A stretch of DNA of 64,000 nt from assembly GCA_945877235.1 (NCBI GenBank), contig CAMCRF010000001.1:1-64000 (forward strand). The letters are read 5' to 3'. The stretch is from Bordetella parapertussis (GTDB taxonomy: Bacteria > Pseudomonadota > Gammaproteobacteria > Burkholderiales > Burkholderiaceae_A). Of this stretch, positions 1-14,100 are shown piece after piece (position 1 is the stretch's first letter; every line of letters starts with the position of its first letter). Under the pieces are notes generated by a model. It saw only the letters and a list, made by a program, of their open reading frames with translations, ran no database searches and was not told the DNA's origin. A program made the translations under genes and the position numbers.

Positions 1-683
<683 letters not shown>

Positions 684-798
684 TCAAGACTGGTTGATCG
701 GGATCTGCACAAATAGGTTGCGACAATCGCCTTAAATAATCCAATCGTTGTTTTTAATGATGGTCATAGTGCAGACCCATCATGAGATCCTCCATCTA

Positions 799-812
799 TT
801 GATAGACATCAA
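799..812. promoter_or_regulatory. FNR/ANR-type box upstream of uspA
   Basis: TTGATAGACATCAA matches the FNR/ANR consensus TTGAT-N4-ATCAA exactly. Its centre lies 77 bases before the uspA ATG. If it activates at -41.5, transcription would start near 847 and a -10-like TTTACT sits at 835-840. FNR-type control of universal stress proteins under low oxygen is well known in proteobacteria. The rest of the katG-uspA gap (672-882) holds the katG leader and a poor OxyR-like spacing pattern from 713 that is too weak to call. Confidence 0.6.
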
Positions 813-882
813 TACCCCTGACAAGCGCTGTCGATTTACTGAAGACTCTGCCGGTGATTTGAACTTACTCAGGAGGCACGCC

Positions 883-1326
883 ATGTTTAAACACATTCTG
901 GTTCCAACCGACGGTTCTGAGCTCTCGATGCGGGCTGCTCATCAGGCCATAGCACTCGCCAAGGCGCTCAATGCGAAGATCACTGCCTTTCACTCCGCGC
1001 CTGATTACGAAAGTGGTGTCTACGCAGGCTATGCCATGGAGGGCTTTTACCTGCCGGAGGATATCGGTAAGCGGGTTGAAGAAAACGCGCGGGGATATGT
1101 TGGCGACATCGAAAAGGCCTGCGAGGCCGCCGGCGTTCCGTGTGCTGCGGTCTACGTATTGAGCGTTCGGGTAAGTGAGAGCATTCTGAAAGCGTGCGAG
1201 CAGTATGGCTGCGACTTAATCACTATGGCTTCTCATGGCCACACAGGCGTAATGGGCGTTTTGTTGGGAAGCGAGACGCAGAAAGTGCTGGCCCATGCAA
1301 AGGTTCCGGTCCTGGTGGTACGCTAA
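883..1326 (+). CDS. uspA: Universal stress protein, UspA family
   Basis: A 147-residue single-domain Usp protein. It begins MFKHILVPTDGSELS, the usual first strand and nucleotide-contacting Asp, and ends with the ATP-binding type pattern ASHGHTG..GVLLGSETQKVLAHAKVPVLVV (G-2x-G-9x-G-S). Such proteins are cytoplasmic and help survival during starvation, oxidative or oxygen-limitation stress. The start at 883 is chosen over the longer frame from 748 because AGGAGG lies 6 bases before it and it gives the standard length. It diverges from the broken katG. An FNR-type box at 799-812 suggests anaerobic induction. Confidence 0.9.
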   Translation: MFKHILVPTDGSELSMRAAHQAIALAKALNAKITAFHSAPDYESGVYAGYAMEGFYLPEDIGKRVEENARGYVGDIEKACEAAGVPCAAVYVLSVRVSESILKACEQYGCDLITMASHGHTGVMGVLLGSETQKVLAHAKVPVLVVR

Positions 1327-1331
1327 CGCGC

Positions 1332-3081
<1,750 letters not shown>

Positions 3082-3399
3082 TTATCCGAAGTGACAGATG
3101 TAATGAAAGGCCTCAGCCACGCGAATATCGAAACCACCATTCGCAGGGATGGAAAAAGATTGCCCTGGAGTGCAGGTGTTCCAGGCTTCTTGGCCGTGCA
3201 CGCGGTATTCACACGCTCCGCCCGTGCACTCCATGATCTCAGGGGCGCCAATATTGAACGTGAGGGTAGAGGGCAGTATGACGCCAACCGACTTGCGGCT
3301 GCCGTCAGCGAAATGAACGGTATGGCTCACACACTTGCCGTCAAAAAACACATTGGCTCGGGTGGAGACGCTGGAGGGGTGTAGGGTTTCGGTTGTCAT
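3082..3399 (-). CDS. ppnP: Pyrimidine/purine nucleoside phosphorylase (PpnP, YaiE/DUF1255)
   Basis: A 105-residue single cupin barrel. Family hallmarks include RKSVGVILPSTLTFN, EIMECTGG and FSIPANGGFDIRVAEAFHYICHF. PpnP splits various nucleosides with phosphate to free base and ribose-1-phosphate. The start at 3399 (MTTETLHP) is preferred to the frame start at 3432 because it gives the family length. No clear ribosome binding site precedes it, and a TACTAT -10-like box only 6 bases upstream would make the message nearly leaderless (inference). It leads the ppnP-argG pair and diverges from the DUF4395 gene. Confidence 0.85.
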   Translation of the reverse strand: MTTETLHPSSVSTRANVFFDGKCVSHTVHFADGSRKSVGVILPSTLTFNIGAPEIMECTGGACEYRVHGQEAWNTCTPGQSFSIPANGGFDIRVAEAFHYICHFG

Positions 3400-3422
3400 G
3401 GCGTAATAGTAGCGGCACTCGG

Positions 3423-3436
3423 TTGAGTTCACTCAA
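3423..3436. promoter_or_regulatory. FNR/CRP-like palindrome before the DUF4395 gene
   Basis: TTGAGTTCACTCAA has perfect 5-bp arms in the TTGAN-N4-NTCAA layout of FNR/CRP-family sites, with G/C in place of the fifth T/A. From its centre, a start of transcription at +41.5 would fall near 3471, with a -10-like TAGGAT at 3460-3465. The fit to class II activation is good, but which regulator binds is unknown. Confidence 0.45.
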
Positions 3437-3446
3437 GGCGCTTGAT

Positions 3447-3458
3447 ACCCCCGGGGGT
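3447..3458. promoter_or_regulatory. ACCCCCGGGGGT palindrome, CsoR-family-type operator candidate
   Basis: A perfect 12-bp palindrome, preceded by T and followed by T, lies between the FNR-like box and the -10 region of the DUF4395 gene. CsoR/CstR-family repressors bind operators with C-tract/G-tract halves flanked by TA. The window encodes such a repressor at 58744-59025 beside a similar but longer palindrome at 58656-58677. Placement over the -35 region suits a repressor site. Confidence 0.45.
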
Positions 3459-3477
3459 TTAGGATTAGATTGTCGTC

Positions 3478-4158
3478 ATGACAAAGTCTCTGCTGTGGTT
3501 CCGACATCCCGACGATGAAACCCCGTGGATCAACGAGACCGCGGTCCGGATTCGTGCGGGCTTGATGCTTGCGGTGCCTATTTATATGGCCTTTACCCTC
3601 TGGGACATCGTCATGGGCAGCAAATGGGTCGTCACCGGAAATGTGGTGAACGACACCTTCGATATGGACTTCGATGGGCGCATTCTTTACATGGTCGAGG
3701 CCGTGCGCCGCACCTATGACTACAGCATCCAGACATGGCTGCTCTTTTATGCGCTCTTCGAAATGCTCGCAGGCATGGCTGTGCGCACGGCTTATTTGTC
3801 CCCAACCGTTTGGCTCTCAACCTTTCTTGCTCGCAAAGCGAAGCCCTATTGGAAGCCGCTCGCGCCGAAGCGATTTGCATGGAGCATCGGGGCGACGATG
3901 GTTTGCATTTGTCTGGTCTTTTTTCACCCCGAGGTATTCGCGGGGTGGGTCAACACAATCTTTCAGAGCCAGGTACTGCCCACGACCGAGCAGTACATGC
4001 CGCGCTGGCTGCCGCTGGTCATGGTCTGGCTGTGCCTAGGTTTTATGTGGCTCGAGGCGATTCTGGGCTTTTGCGTGGGCTGCCAGATCCACGCCGGCCT
4101 TGTGAAGCTCGGCATCTTCAAGGAAGAGTGCGAGGCCTGTAATAACCTCGAGCGTTAA
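3478..4158 (+). CDS. Inner-membrane protein, DUF4395-like
   Basis: 226 residues with about four hydrophobic segments (near 28-46, 85-105, 138-155 and 178-200). The N-terminal INETAVRIRAGLML and the C-terminal LGFCVGCQIHAGLVKLG resemble the DUF4395 family, whose genes often neighbour rhodaneses (family knowledge). The Cys pair in FCVGC and a second pair in ECEAC near the end could bind metal or take part in thiol chemistry, but this is not shown. The gene stands alone between divergent ppnP and a convergent cupin gene. Its promoter combines an FNR-like box with a CsoR-type palindrome, suggesting redox- or sulfur-responsive control. Confidence 0.65.
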   Translation: MTKSLLWFRHPDDETPWINETAVRIRAGLMLAVPIYMAFTLWDIVMGSKWVVTGNVVNDTFDMDFDGRILYMVEAVRRTYDYSIQTWLLFYALFEMLAGMAVRTAYLSPTVWLSTFLARKAKPYWKPLAPKRFAWSIGATMVCICLVFFHPEVFAGWVNTIFQSQVLPTTEQYMPRWLPLVMVWLCLGFMWLEAILGFCVGCQIHAGLVKLGIFKEECEACNNLER

Positions 4159-4655
4159 ATTTCCTCGTATCGCATGCGCTTGACGGTGAGCATGTCGACG
4201 CCTTCAATGCGGATTAACCGGGTAGCTGCCTTGCGCTCTGGAGCGTGCAAGTCTCCTTCGTTGTAGAGGTGAGCATCGCCAGGTTGCAAGCTGTAACGGC
4301 GCAGGGCGCGTACTCGGCCAGCGACAGAGTCGGTCGCAGGTGAGACGAGCGCATAGTCGGTCATAAAGGTCTCTCCTTGGGCTTGTCCGTAAATAGCCCA
4401 GGAGTGTCCATGATCGTGTGGGCCGCTGGATTTGGGCCCATCGTAGGTATGAATAAGCACGCAAAACCCCAAGTCTGGGTCTTCGTAGACTTTATTGCGT
4501 TCCAACGTGTTCGCCTCCACCGCGCTTTCGATAAAGGACTCGTTGCTAAGCAAGGCTTCTAGGGCGCGACAGACGACCTGTCTGCCCTCAGGGCCAGGAT
4601 GGTCACGCAAGGCTTGCTGGGTGGTTTGAATGAAGGTGCTGAGTGCGTCGTGCAT
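4155..4655 (-). CDS. Cysteine-dioxygenase-like cupin protein
   Basis: 166 residues. The stretch SSGPHDHGHSWAIYGQAQGET carries the HxH metal-binding motif and conserved Glu of a double-stranded beta-helix metal enzyme, and LQPGDAHLYNEGDLHAP supplies the third His region. It resembles predicted cysteine-dioxygenase-like thiol dioxygenases, which oxidise thiols with Fe(II) and O2. The substrate is not evident. The start at 4655 has AGGAGAG 6 bases upstream; the longer frame would run into fadH. It follows fadH by 19 bases and is probably in the same transcript. Confidence 0.65.
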   Translation of the reverse strand: MHDALSTFIQTTQQALRDHPGPEGRQVVCRALEALLSNESFIESAVEANTLERNKVYEDPDLGFCVLIHTYDGPKSSGPHDHGHSWAIYGQAQGETFMTDYALVSPATDSVAGRVRALRRYSLQPGDAHLYNEGDLHAPERKAATRLIRIEGVDMLTVKRMRYEEI

Positions 4656-4674
4656 GTTGGCTCTCCTGCCTCTC

Positions 4675-7074
<2,400 letters not shown>

Positions 7075-7076
<2 letters not shown>

Positions 7077-7479
7077 GGAAAAAAACCTCATCACTGTTTC
7101 AGTCAATACCCAGTTCCTGCCCCACGAGTCGAACCCCCGTGAGCAGATGTTCACCTTTGCGTACACGGTCACGCTGACTAATCGTGGCCTCTTGCCGGCA
7201 CAGGTTATTGCGAGGCGCTGGGTCATTGAGGACGCAGCTGGGCATCGACAAGAGGTGAGGGGCCTGGGCGTTGTGGGGCAACAGCCCTTTCTGCAGCCGG
7301 GTGAGTCTTTCGAGTACACCAGCGGGACGCGCATTCAGAGTGCCTTGGGGAGTATGCACGGCAGTTATACCTGCATTGCAGACGATGCCGAGGTCTTTCA
7401 GGCCGAGATTCCCGCGTTTACGCTGCGCGCGCCTGACGACATCACCGGCGCTGCCGCCGCTGCCGTGGTTCTGCATTAG
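7075..7479 (+). CDS. apaG: ApaG protein (DUF525)
   Basis: 134 residues with the single fibronectin-III-like ApaG domain. YTVTLTNRGLLPAQVIARRW and the signature GVVGQQPFLQPGESFEYTSG are both present. In E. coli apaG lies near ksgA and apaH and its role remains poorly defined. The start at 7075 (MEKNLITVSV) matches family N-termini; the frame extends upstream but would overlap the divergent lipoprotein gene. No clear Shine-Dalgarno sequence precedes it. It converges with the natB-type gene 13 bases later. Confidence 0.88.
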
Positions 7480-7492
7480 GGCCGAGCTCGCT

Positions 7493-8653
7493 TCACACTG
7501 CTTTGCGAATTTCACGGGTCACGCTGGCAAGGCAGGCCGCGATGATGAATAGGCACACCACAACCGAAATGCCCAGTGCCTCCCATGGCATGGCCTCCCC
7601 GCGAAGGACGCGTCCCATGATTTGAAACTGTGCGAGGGCGGGTACCCATGCATGCCATGCCTCATCCGCACTCGGATTCAAAAAACTGATTGCAGGAATA
7701 AACGAGGCCCCAAGCACCACAAAGGTGCTTGTAGACTGCGCCTCTCGGAAGGTCTTGCTGCGAATGGCCACTGCCATCAGCATGGAGGCGAGTGCGCCCC
7801 CGAGTGGGATCAAGATCGCCACGAATGCAATAGCCTCGCGCGGACCGAATTGAAAGAGGGCCGACAGGGTCTCGCTGGCGATGAGCCATTGGCTCGGAAT
7901 GAAGCTTAGCGAACTCAGGACTGTGATCATCATGGCAACGCTCGTAATGGCTCCCCACTTGCCCAGCACCAGTGCCCAAGAGGACGCCGGGGTCATGAGC
8001 AAGGGCTCGAGGCTGCGGCGCTCTCGTTCGCCTGCCGTGGTGTCGAGTGCTGCCGTGAGTGCCCCATAGACCACAGCCATCAAAATGAAGTAGGGCACCA
8101 TGGAGGTGAACTGTGCCCCCATGGGGGAAGTTTTGGCCAGATCGATACCACTGACCTCCATGGGCTGGAGCAGCTCCCGCGAGAGCCCCAGGGAGGCCAA
8201 CGTCAAGAGTCCGGTCTCTCTCTGGAAACCTCTGAGCAGGCCTTCCGCGCGCCGAGCTCCGACGGCAGCGGTTTTGTGATCGCTGTTGGTCAGTACGGTT
8301 GCTCTGGGCTGCAGGCCCTGGGCGAACAGATCATCGAATCGGGCCTCAAGTTCGACAACAGGCTTATCGAGTTCACCACTCCGGATCAGGGCCTCGAAGT
8401 TTGCTGGGGCCTCTTCAACCGTGAGGTTTTGACGTTGAAGAAAATTGACAAGACGAGGCGACGCCTCGAGGCTCGAGACCATAATCGTGCGCGACTCCAC
8501 CTGCCGCTCCATGCTGCTGATGAGGCTTGAGAGCATGAGCAGAATGAAAGGCCCCATGGCCACACTGCTGATCAGAATGGCGGTCAGCGTGCGGCGGTCG
8601 CGAAGTGCGTCGATGACTTCCTTCTGGAGGACTGCGAGTACGCTTCGCATCAT
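7493..8653 (-). CDS. ABC exporter permease, NatB/ABC-2 type
   Basis: 386 residues with the ABC-2 layout. One membrane helix lies near residues 25-48, then a large external domain (50-185), then five or six helices in the C-terminal half. TTAGERERRSLEPLLMTPAS, the conserved cytoplasmic loop that meets the ATPase in NatB-like permeases, is present. NatAB of Bacillus exports sodium, but related pairs export other substrates. It overlaps the ATPase gene by 4 bases (stop/start), so the two subunits are translationally coupled. Confidence 0.85.
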   Translation of the reverse strand: MMRSVLAVLQKEVIDALRDRRTLTAILISSVAMGPFILLMLSSLISSMERQVESRTIMVSSLEASPRLVNFLQRQNLTVEEAPANFEALIRSGELDKPVVELEARFDDLFAQGLQPRATVLTNSDHKTAAVGARRAEGLLRGFQRETGLLTLASLGLSRELLQPMEVSGIDLAKTSPMGAQFTSMVPYFILMAVVYGALTAALDTTAGERERRSLEPLLMTPASSWALVLGKWGAITSVAMMITVLSSLSFIPSQWLIASETLSALFQFGPREAIAFVAILIPLGGALASMLMAVAIRSKTFREAQSTSTFVVLGASFIPAISFLNPSADEAWHAWVPALAQFQIMGRVLRGEAMPWEALGISVVVCLFIIAACLASVTREIRKAV

Positions 8654-9411
8654 GCCGATTCACTCCTATCGGGGAAGGCCAGTCGCACAAAGGCCTCCTC
8701 GAAGTCGTCTGTGCCTGCTTGCGATTTGAGCGCCTCGATTGTTCCCTCTGCAACACATCGACCTTGGGCCACCACCACCACGTGGTCACAGAGTCTCTCG
8801 ACCTCTTGCATGACATGGGTGGAAAAGATGATGGACTTTCCCGTTTCGTCTCTCAAGGTTCGTAGGCTCTCTCTCAGGGCTCGCGTTGAGAGCACGTCGA
8901 GGCCATTGGTGGGCTCGTCCAGGATCAGGTTTGCTGGGTTGTGAATCATGGCGCGAGCAAGGGCGACCTTCATGCGCTCTCCTTGGCTAAAGCCTTCGGT
9001 GCGTCGATCCAGCAGGGTTGCCATCTCGAGCATGTCGGCCATGCGGTCTATGGCCTGGTGTGATTGGGCCTTGCTCAGCCCGTAGAGTGAACCGTAGTAA
9101 GCAATGTTCTCGCGCGCGGTAAGGCGCCCATACAGGCCGCGCGCATCTGAGAGCACGCCGAGCCTTTTCATGGCCTTGGAGCGATCCGTTGCAATTGAAA
9201 TACCATCGACGAGCGCGGTTCCTGAGTCTGGCTGGATGAGTCCAGCCACCATACGAAGCGTCGTCGTTTTTCCAGCTCCATTGGGTCCCAGTAATCCCGT
9301 GATGCGTCCCTCTTGGGCCGTAAAACTGACGGCGCGAACCGCATGCACCTCGGTTGCCTTTTTTCCGCGGCCTGATCGAAATGTCTTGGAGAGGCTGTCA
9401 ATTTGAATCAT
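8650..9411 (-). CDS. ABC transporter ATP-binding protein, NatA type
   Basis: 253 residues with all ATPase motifs in order: Walker A GPNGAGKTT near 41, signature FSQGERMKVALARA near 139, Walker B NLILDEPTNGLD near 160 and the switch His in STHVM near 195. It supplies ATP hydrolysis for the membrane partner encoded directly downstream. It overlaps the secreted hydrolase gene upstream by 4 bases, so the export genes from 15423 down to 7493 form one dense minus-strand run. The substrate is unknown. Confidence 0.9.
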   Translation of the reverse strand: MIQIDSLSKTFRSGRGKKATEVHAVRAVSFTAQEGRITGLLGPNGAGKTTTLRMVAGLIQPDSGTALVDGISIATDRSKAMKRLGVLSDARGLYGRLTARENIAYYGSLYGLSKAQSHQAIDRMADMLEMATLLDRRTEGFSQGERMKVALARAMIHNPANLILDEPTNGLDVLSTRALRESLRTLRDETGKSIIFSTHVMQEVERLCDHVVVVAQGRCVAEGTIEALKSQAGTDDFEEAFVRLAFPDRSESA

Positions 9412-10946
9412 GGCTTTGCGCCCATTGGAATGAACGGCATTGGCGCCGGAAGATTGCGCGCACAGTCAAGGCGCACAGACTGTGCCTTGGCATCGGTGTC
9501 CGCATTGATGAATTCAAAGAGCGCGTCGCGCATGCAATTGAGGCCCATCACACCGTGGCCAGCGTTGAGCACCACCTCGTGCCGCGCAAGCGCTCCCAGT
9601 CGCTGGGCCACGCGCGCCCCATGGTGTGGTGGCGTGACGGGGTCCGCACCGCCAGAGAGCAGCACGACAGGGGCAGGAGAGGGCTTGATCTCGTAGAACC
9701 CAGGATCCACCTTGCCACGTGGCCACATGCGACAAGCCTGACGATAACGCTCGAGGGCAGACTCTGCGGCCTTTAATGCATCGCCCGTAAAACGAGGTGA
9801 AGCCACGCCCGAGACCAACCCCTCCACGATGGGCATGTCCTCCGAGCAAATGACTGCAAAGTGCATTGCGCCAGCCATTGGCTTGCGCGGATGGGTGCTC
9901 ATCAGGGAGAGCACCCCCAGGAATGGGCTCCAGTTCCCTACCGCAGCTTGGGAGATGGCGTGCGGAAGCGTGGATGCCACCTCGGGGGCGTAGAGTGCGA
10001 TACGGCCGAACTCCCACAGCCAGCCCGATGGCATGGAGAAGCGTTCGCTTTTGCCCGTGACTGGATGGCGTCCGCTGATGGTGAGTTGTGGGCGGCTCAG
10101 GAGCTCGGTCCATTGCTCGCGAAGCCGGGGATAGTGTGCGCGGCAATAGGGGTCTGACTCGCAGCGGTCGAATTGATTGAGCAAGGCTGAACGCGCATCT
10201 GCCCCCATTGAGAGGGGCAATGCACCGTCTGGTGGGGCGACACCATCAAGCACCAGGCGCCTGACACGATTGGGGTAGAGCCGCAAGTACTCCAGACCAG
10301 CGCGTGTGCCGTAGGAGCCGCCAATGAGATTGATTTGCTCGGCGCCAAGTGCCGACCGCACCGCATCGAGGTCCTGCATGGCATGCGTGGTCGTGAAAGC
10401 GGTGAGGTCACCATACGCAAGGGCCTGTGCTGCCTTGAGACACTGGTCGATGTCTTTTTGAATTTCCTGCGGGTCTACAGCCTGAGAGAGCGGACGCGTG
10501 GGCGAAACCGTCGGACACTGCAGCGGGGCACTCTGACCCGTGCCACGCTGGTCGACCAGCACCAGGTCTCTTCGATTCAGCAGTCGGCCAAAGCGTCCTT
10601 CGAGTAAGGACGCGAGTTCGATTGCGCTTTGACCAGGGCCACCGGCCAGAAAAAAGACCGGGTCTGGCTTTGAAATCCGTGCTCTCGCGGGGATCACCAC
10701 CACGCGGATTCGGATTTCGGCGTCATTATTGTTGGCCCCGTCAGGGTTGAGTGGCCGCGCAAGCCAGCCACACTGAGCCTCTCGGCCAAGTCCGTCAACT
10801 CGGCAGGGTTTTAAATCGAGGGGCGCGGGCGTCTGGCTTTGACCCCAACCCGGGACCAGCAGGGCGAGTCCGAGCAGAGACGCCCTTGCAAGCGTTACTG
10901 GCCTGCGCGCACGCCCAGCTTGCGAAGGATGGTCTCCATGAGGCAC
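9408..10946 (-). CDS. Secreted alpha/beta hydrolase, tripeptidyl-aminopeptidase-like
   Basis: About 512 residues. It has the nucleophile elbow GGSYGTRAGLEYLRLYP with catalytic Ser, a charge-relay Asp in GGADPVTPPHHG and the His in NAGHGVMG, in the order of TAP-like serine hydrolases (proline iminopeptidase/SlpD type). A hydrophobic SLLGLALLVPGWG near the N-terminus suggests secretion. The start is uncertain: the frame is open to 11096, but the upstream gene occupies that stretch. A GTG at 10946 (or TTG at 10949) gives a plausible signal peptide and overlaps that gene by 52 bases. It probably cleaves short peptides or esters in the periplasm. Confidence 0.75.
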   Translation of the reverse strand: MPHGDHPSQAGRARRPVTLARASLLGLALLVPGWGQSQTPAPLDLKPCRVDGLGREAQCGWLARPLNPDGANNNDAEIRIRVVVIPARARISKPDPVFFLAGGPGQSAIELASLLEGRFGRLLNRRDLVLVDQRGTGQSAPLQCPTVSPTRPLSQAVDPQEIQKDIDQCLKAAQALAYGDLTAFTTTHAMQDLDAVRSALGAEQINLIGGSYGTRAGLEYLRLYPNRVRRLVLDGVAPPDGALPLSMGADARSALLNQFDRCESDPYCRAHYPRLREQWTELLSRPQLTISGRHPVTGKSERFSMPSGWLWEFGRIALYAPEVASTLPHAISQAAVGNWSPFLGVLSLMSTHPRKPMAGAMHFAVICSEDMPIVEGLVSGVASPRFTGDALKAAESALERYRQACRMWPRGKVDPGFYEIKPSPAPVVLLSGGADPVTPPHHGARVAQRLGALARHEVVLNAGHGVMGLNCMRDALFEFINADTDAKAQSVRLDCARNLPAPMPFIPMGAKP

Positions 10947-11104
10947 CAACGCGTCAGAGCGCTTTGCAGCAGGTTGGCCCCCACAAACGCGGTAAAGGCC
11001 AGCCACCACTCGCTCACGAAAAGTGGGCTTGAGGGAATGGCCATGGCCAGTGAAAGCAGAATGAAGGTTCCAGCGATGAGTCGAACGATTTGCCATGAGG
11101 TCAT
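10895..11104 (-). CDS. DUF2892 small membrane protein
   Basis: 69 residues with two membrane helices (about 5-25 and 32-50) separated by a short loop, matching the DUF2892 family (YgaP-like membrane part), whose function is poorly known. The C-terminus WCLMETILRKLGVRAG is the family's usual amphipathic tail. It overlaps the end of the RND pump gene by 4 bases (ATGA) and runs into the start of the hydrolase gene. Confidence 0.8.
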   Translation of the reverse strand: MTSWQIVRLIAGTFILLSLAMAIPSSPLFVSEWWLAFTAFVGANLLQSALTRWCLMETILRKLGVRAGQ

Positions 11105-14100
11105 GATAAGTGCTCCTTTTTGCGGGTCGAGTAATAGAGGGTAGGGATAACCACCAAGGTCAAAATGGTTGAGACAAAGATGCCAAAAATCAAGGAAATA
11201 GCCAGCCCGTTGAAGATGGGGTCATCGAGGATGAAAAAGGCACCGAGCATGGCAGCAAAGCCCGTCAGCAGAATGGGCTGCGCACGGGTAATTGCAGAGC
11301 GCACAATGGCCTCTTTGAGCGCGACACCCTGCGCTAGCTGCAAGTGAATGAAGTCCACGAGCAGAATGGAGTTGCGAACAATAATGCCCGCCAAGGCGAT
11401 CATGCCGATCATGCTGGTAGCCGTGTATTGGGCGCCGAATAGCGCATGCCCTGGCATGACCCCAATAATGGTGAGAGGAATCGGGGCCATGATGATCAGA
11501 GGGGTTAGGTAGGACCCAAACTGCGCGACCACCAGCAGGTAAATGAGGATGAGGCCCACCGCATAAGCCGCACCCATGTCTCGGAAGGTCTCATAGGTGA
11601 CCTGCCACTCGCCATCCCACTTCAGGGCGTAGCCCCTCCAGGGATCTGTCGGCTGACTGATGAAATACTCCTCGAGCGGCCCGCCATTGGGCGCTGTGAT
11701 CTGGCTGATCTCGCCCCGCATGGAGAACAGGCCATAGAGCGGGCTGTCAATTCGCCCCGCCATATCTGCCACGACATAGTTCACAGGCAAGAGGTCTTTC
11801 CGGTAGATCGGCTGCTCCTGGGTGGTGTCTTTCACAGTCACCAGCTCCCGAATGGGAATAGTCTGGCCAGTCGCGGACCGCACGCGCAGCGCAAGCAGGC
11901 TGTCGAGGTCACCTTGGCGGTGAGCCGGGAGTTGAACCAAAGCAGGGGCGGGATACTTACTGCCATCGTGTAAGTAAGTTGCACTCTCGCCAGAGAGGCC
12001 CGCTCGCAGGGTGGCGACTACATCGCCCGCCGAGACCCCGAGGGTTGCCGCGCGGCTGCGGTTCACTGCCAAAAGGAATCGGGGCGCGCTTGCAATGCTG
12101 CTGTCGTCTACATCGACCACGCTGTCTGTCTGTTCGAACACTGCTCGCACTTGCTTTGCAAGCTGCCTGCGACCCTCCTCTTCAGGACCGTAGATCTCCG
12201 CCACGATGGGCGCGAGCACTGGCGGACCTGGGGGCACCTCAACCACTTTTACGTTGGCATTGAAGGGCTTTGCGATGGCCTGGAGTTGCGGGCGAAGCCG
12301 CGTGGCAATGGCATGACTCTGTTCCTTGCGCTCTGCCTTGGGCAGCAGATTGACTTGAATGTCACCCACGTCGGGACCGCTGCGCAGGTAGTACTGCCGC
12401 ACCAGGCCATTGAAGTTGATGGGTGATGCGCCACCAACATAGGCTTGGTAGTGCGCCACATCTGGAACCGTTGAGAGATGTGCCGTGAGTGCGCGCATGA
12501 CGGCGGCCGTCTCCTCGAGTGGGGTGCCGGCAGGCATATCGACCACCACCTGGAGTTCGGATTTATTGTCAAAGGGCAGCATCTTGAGCTGCACGAGGCC
12601 GAGCACCGGGAGCAACACCGAGAGACCAATCAGCCCCAGAACCGCCAGACCCAACTTCATGCGTGCTTTGGCGCCCGTAACATCGTCGAGCAGCGGCTTG
12701 AAGATCCGTTCAAACCATGGGGCCATGGCGGCGGTGAGCCGGCTCGTCTGCTCCTGACCCTCCAGCGCGTGGCTTGTGCCGTGGGGTTTCATCCAGAGAT
12801 TTGCAAGCCATGGCGTGACCACAAAGGCAATGGCCAGAGACAAGAGCATGCCCATACTGGCGTTGATGGGAATGGGGCTCATGTAAGGACCCATCAAGCC
12901 TGAGACGAAAGCCATGGGCAGCAGTGCGGCAATGACTGTGAAGGTGGCGAGAATGGTGGGGCCACCAACCTCATCGACCGCCCCAGGAATAATTTGCAGC
13001 AGCGTTTTCTGTGGGTAGAGCGCTTGGTGCCGATGAATGTTTTCGACCACCACGATGGCGTCGTCCACAAGGATGCCGATTGAAAAAATGAGGGCGAACA
13101 ACGAGACCCGGTTCAACGTAAAGCCCCAAGCCCAAGACGCGAACAACGTGGCTGCAAGCGTGAGCACCACAGCCGCTCCGACAATCGCGGCCTCTCGGCG
13201 ACCCAGGGCGAGGTAGACCAAGGCGACGACCGAGAGGGTGGCAAAGAGCAGCTTCTGAATGAGCTTTTGGGCCTTGTCGTTGGCGGTCTCGCCGTAGTTG
13301 CGCGTCTCGACGAGCACGACATCGTCGGGAATGATGGTGCCCTTGAGGCCTGTAACCCGATCCATGACGGCTTGCGCCACGTCGATTGCATTCTCACCAG
13401 GCTTCTTGGTTACCGATAAGGTCACAGCGGTCTGCTCGGGCCCAGGTGTTTTGGGCCCGTAACCGTGCCAGACAGACTGGCTTGCAACGGGGGGGCCCTC
13501 TCGAACCTGAGCAATATCGCGCAGGTAAATGGGACGTCCCTCGCGAGTGCCAATCACGAGCTCAGCAACTTCTTGGGCACTGGCCAAATAGGGGCCTGCA
13601 TCAACCTGAACAGAGCGGTTCGCGCTGGTGAGGCGCCCAACGGGAATGCCTTGATTCGCTGATTGAAGCGCACCTCGGAGATCGGCGATGGTCAGGCCAG
13701 CCGTGGCCATGCGCTCTGGATCTATTTCAATCAGTACCGCTCGCCCAGGACCGCCAAGTGTTTCGACCTCTCGGGTTCCCGGCACGCGTTTGAGTTCGGA
13801 CTCAATGCTGTGTGCGACCCGCTGCAGGTCGTATGCGCCCGTCTCTGGGTTCTGAGCATAGAGCGTGAGAGACAGAATGGGTACGTCATCAATACCTTGT
13901 GGCTTGACCAGGGGCTCGCCAACACCCAAACCCTTGGGAAGCCAGTCGGCATTGTCCCGAATGGTGTCATGGAGGCGAACGAGGGCCTCCGTTCGCGGGA
14001 CACCGACCTCAAATTGCACCGTGAGCACCGCCATGCCCGGACGAGAGACGGACATGACATGTTCAACGCCAGCAATCTGAGAGAGCACCTGCTCCCCAGG

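Noticed and set aside
713-752. OxyR-like site upstream of katG
   Set aside because: The spacing of ATAG-type quarters is right, but only the first two quarters match well.
812-820. ATACCCCTG after the uspA FNR box as a third CsoR-type operator
   Set aside because: Only the left half matches; the right half (ACAAG) lacks the G-tract, and the spacing to the FNR box differs from the other two loci.
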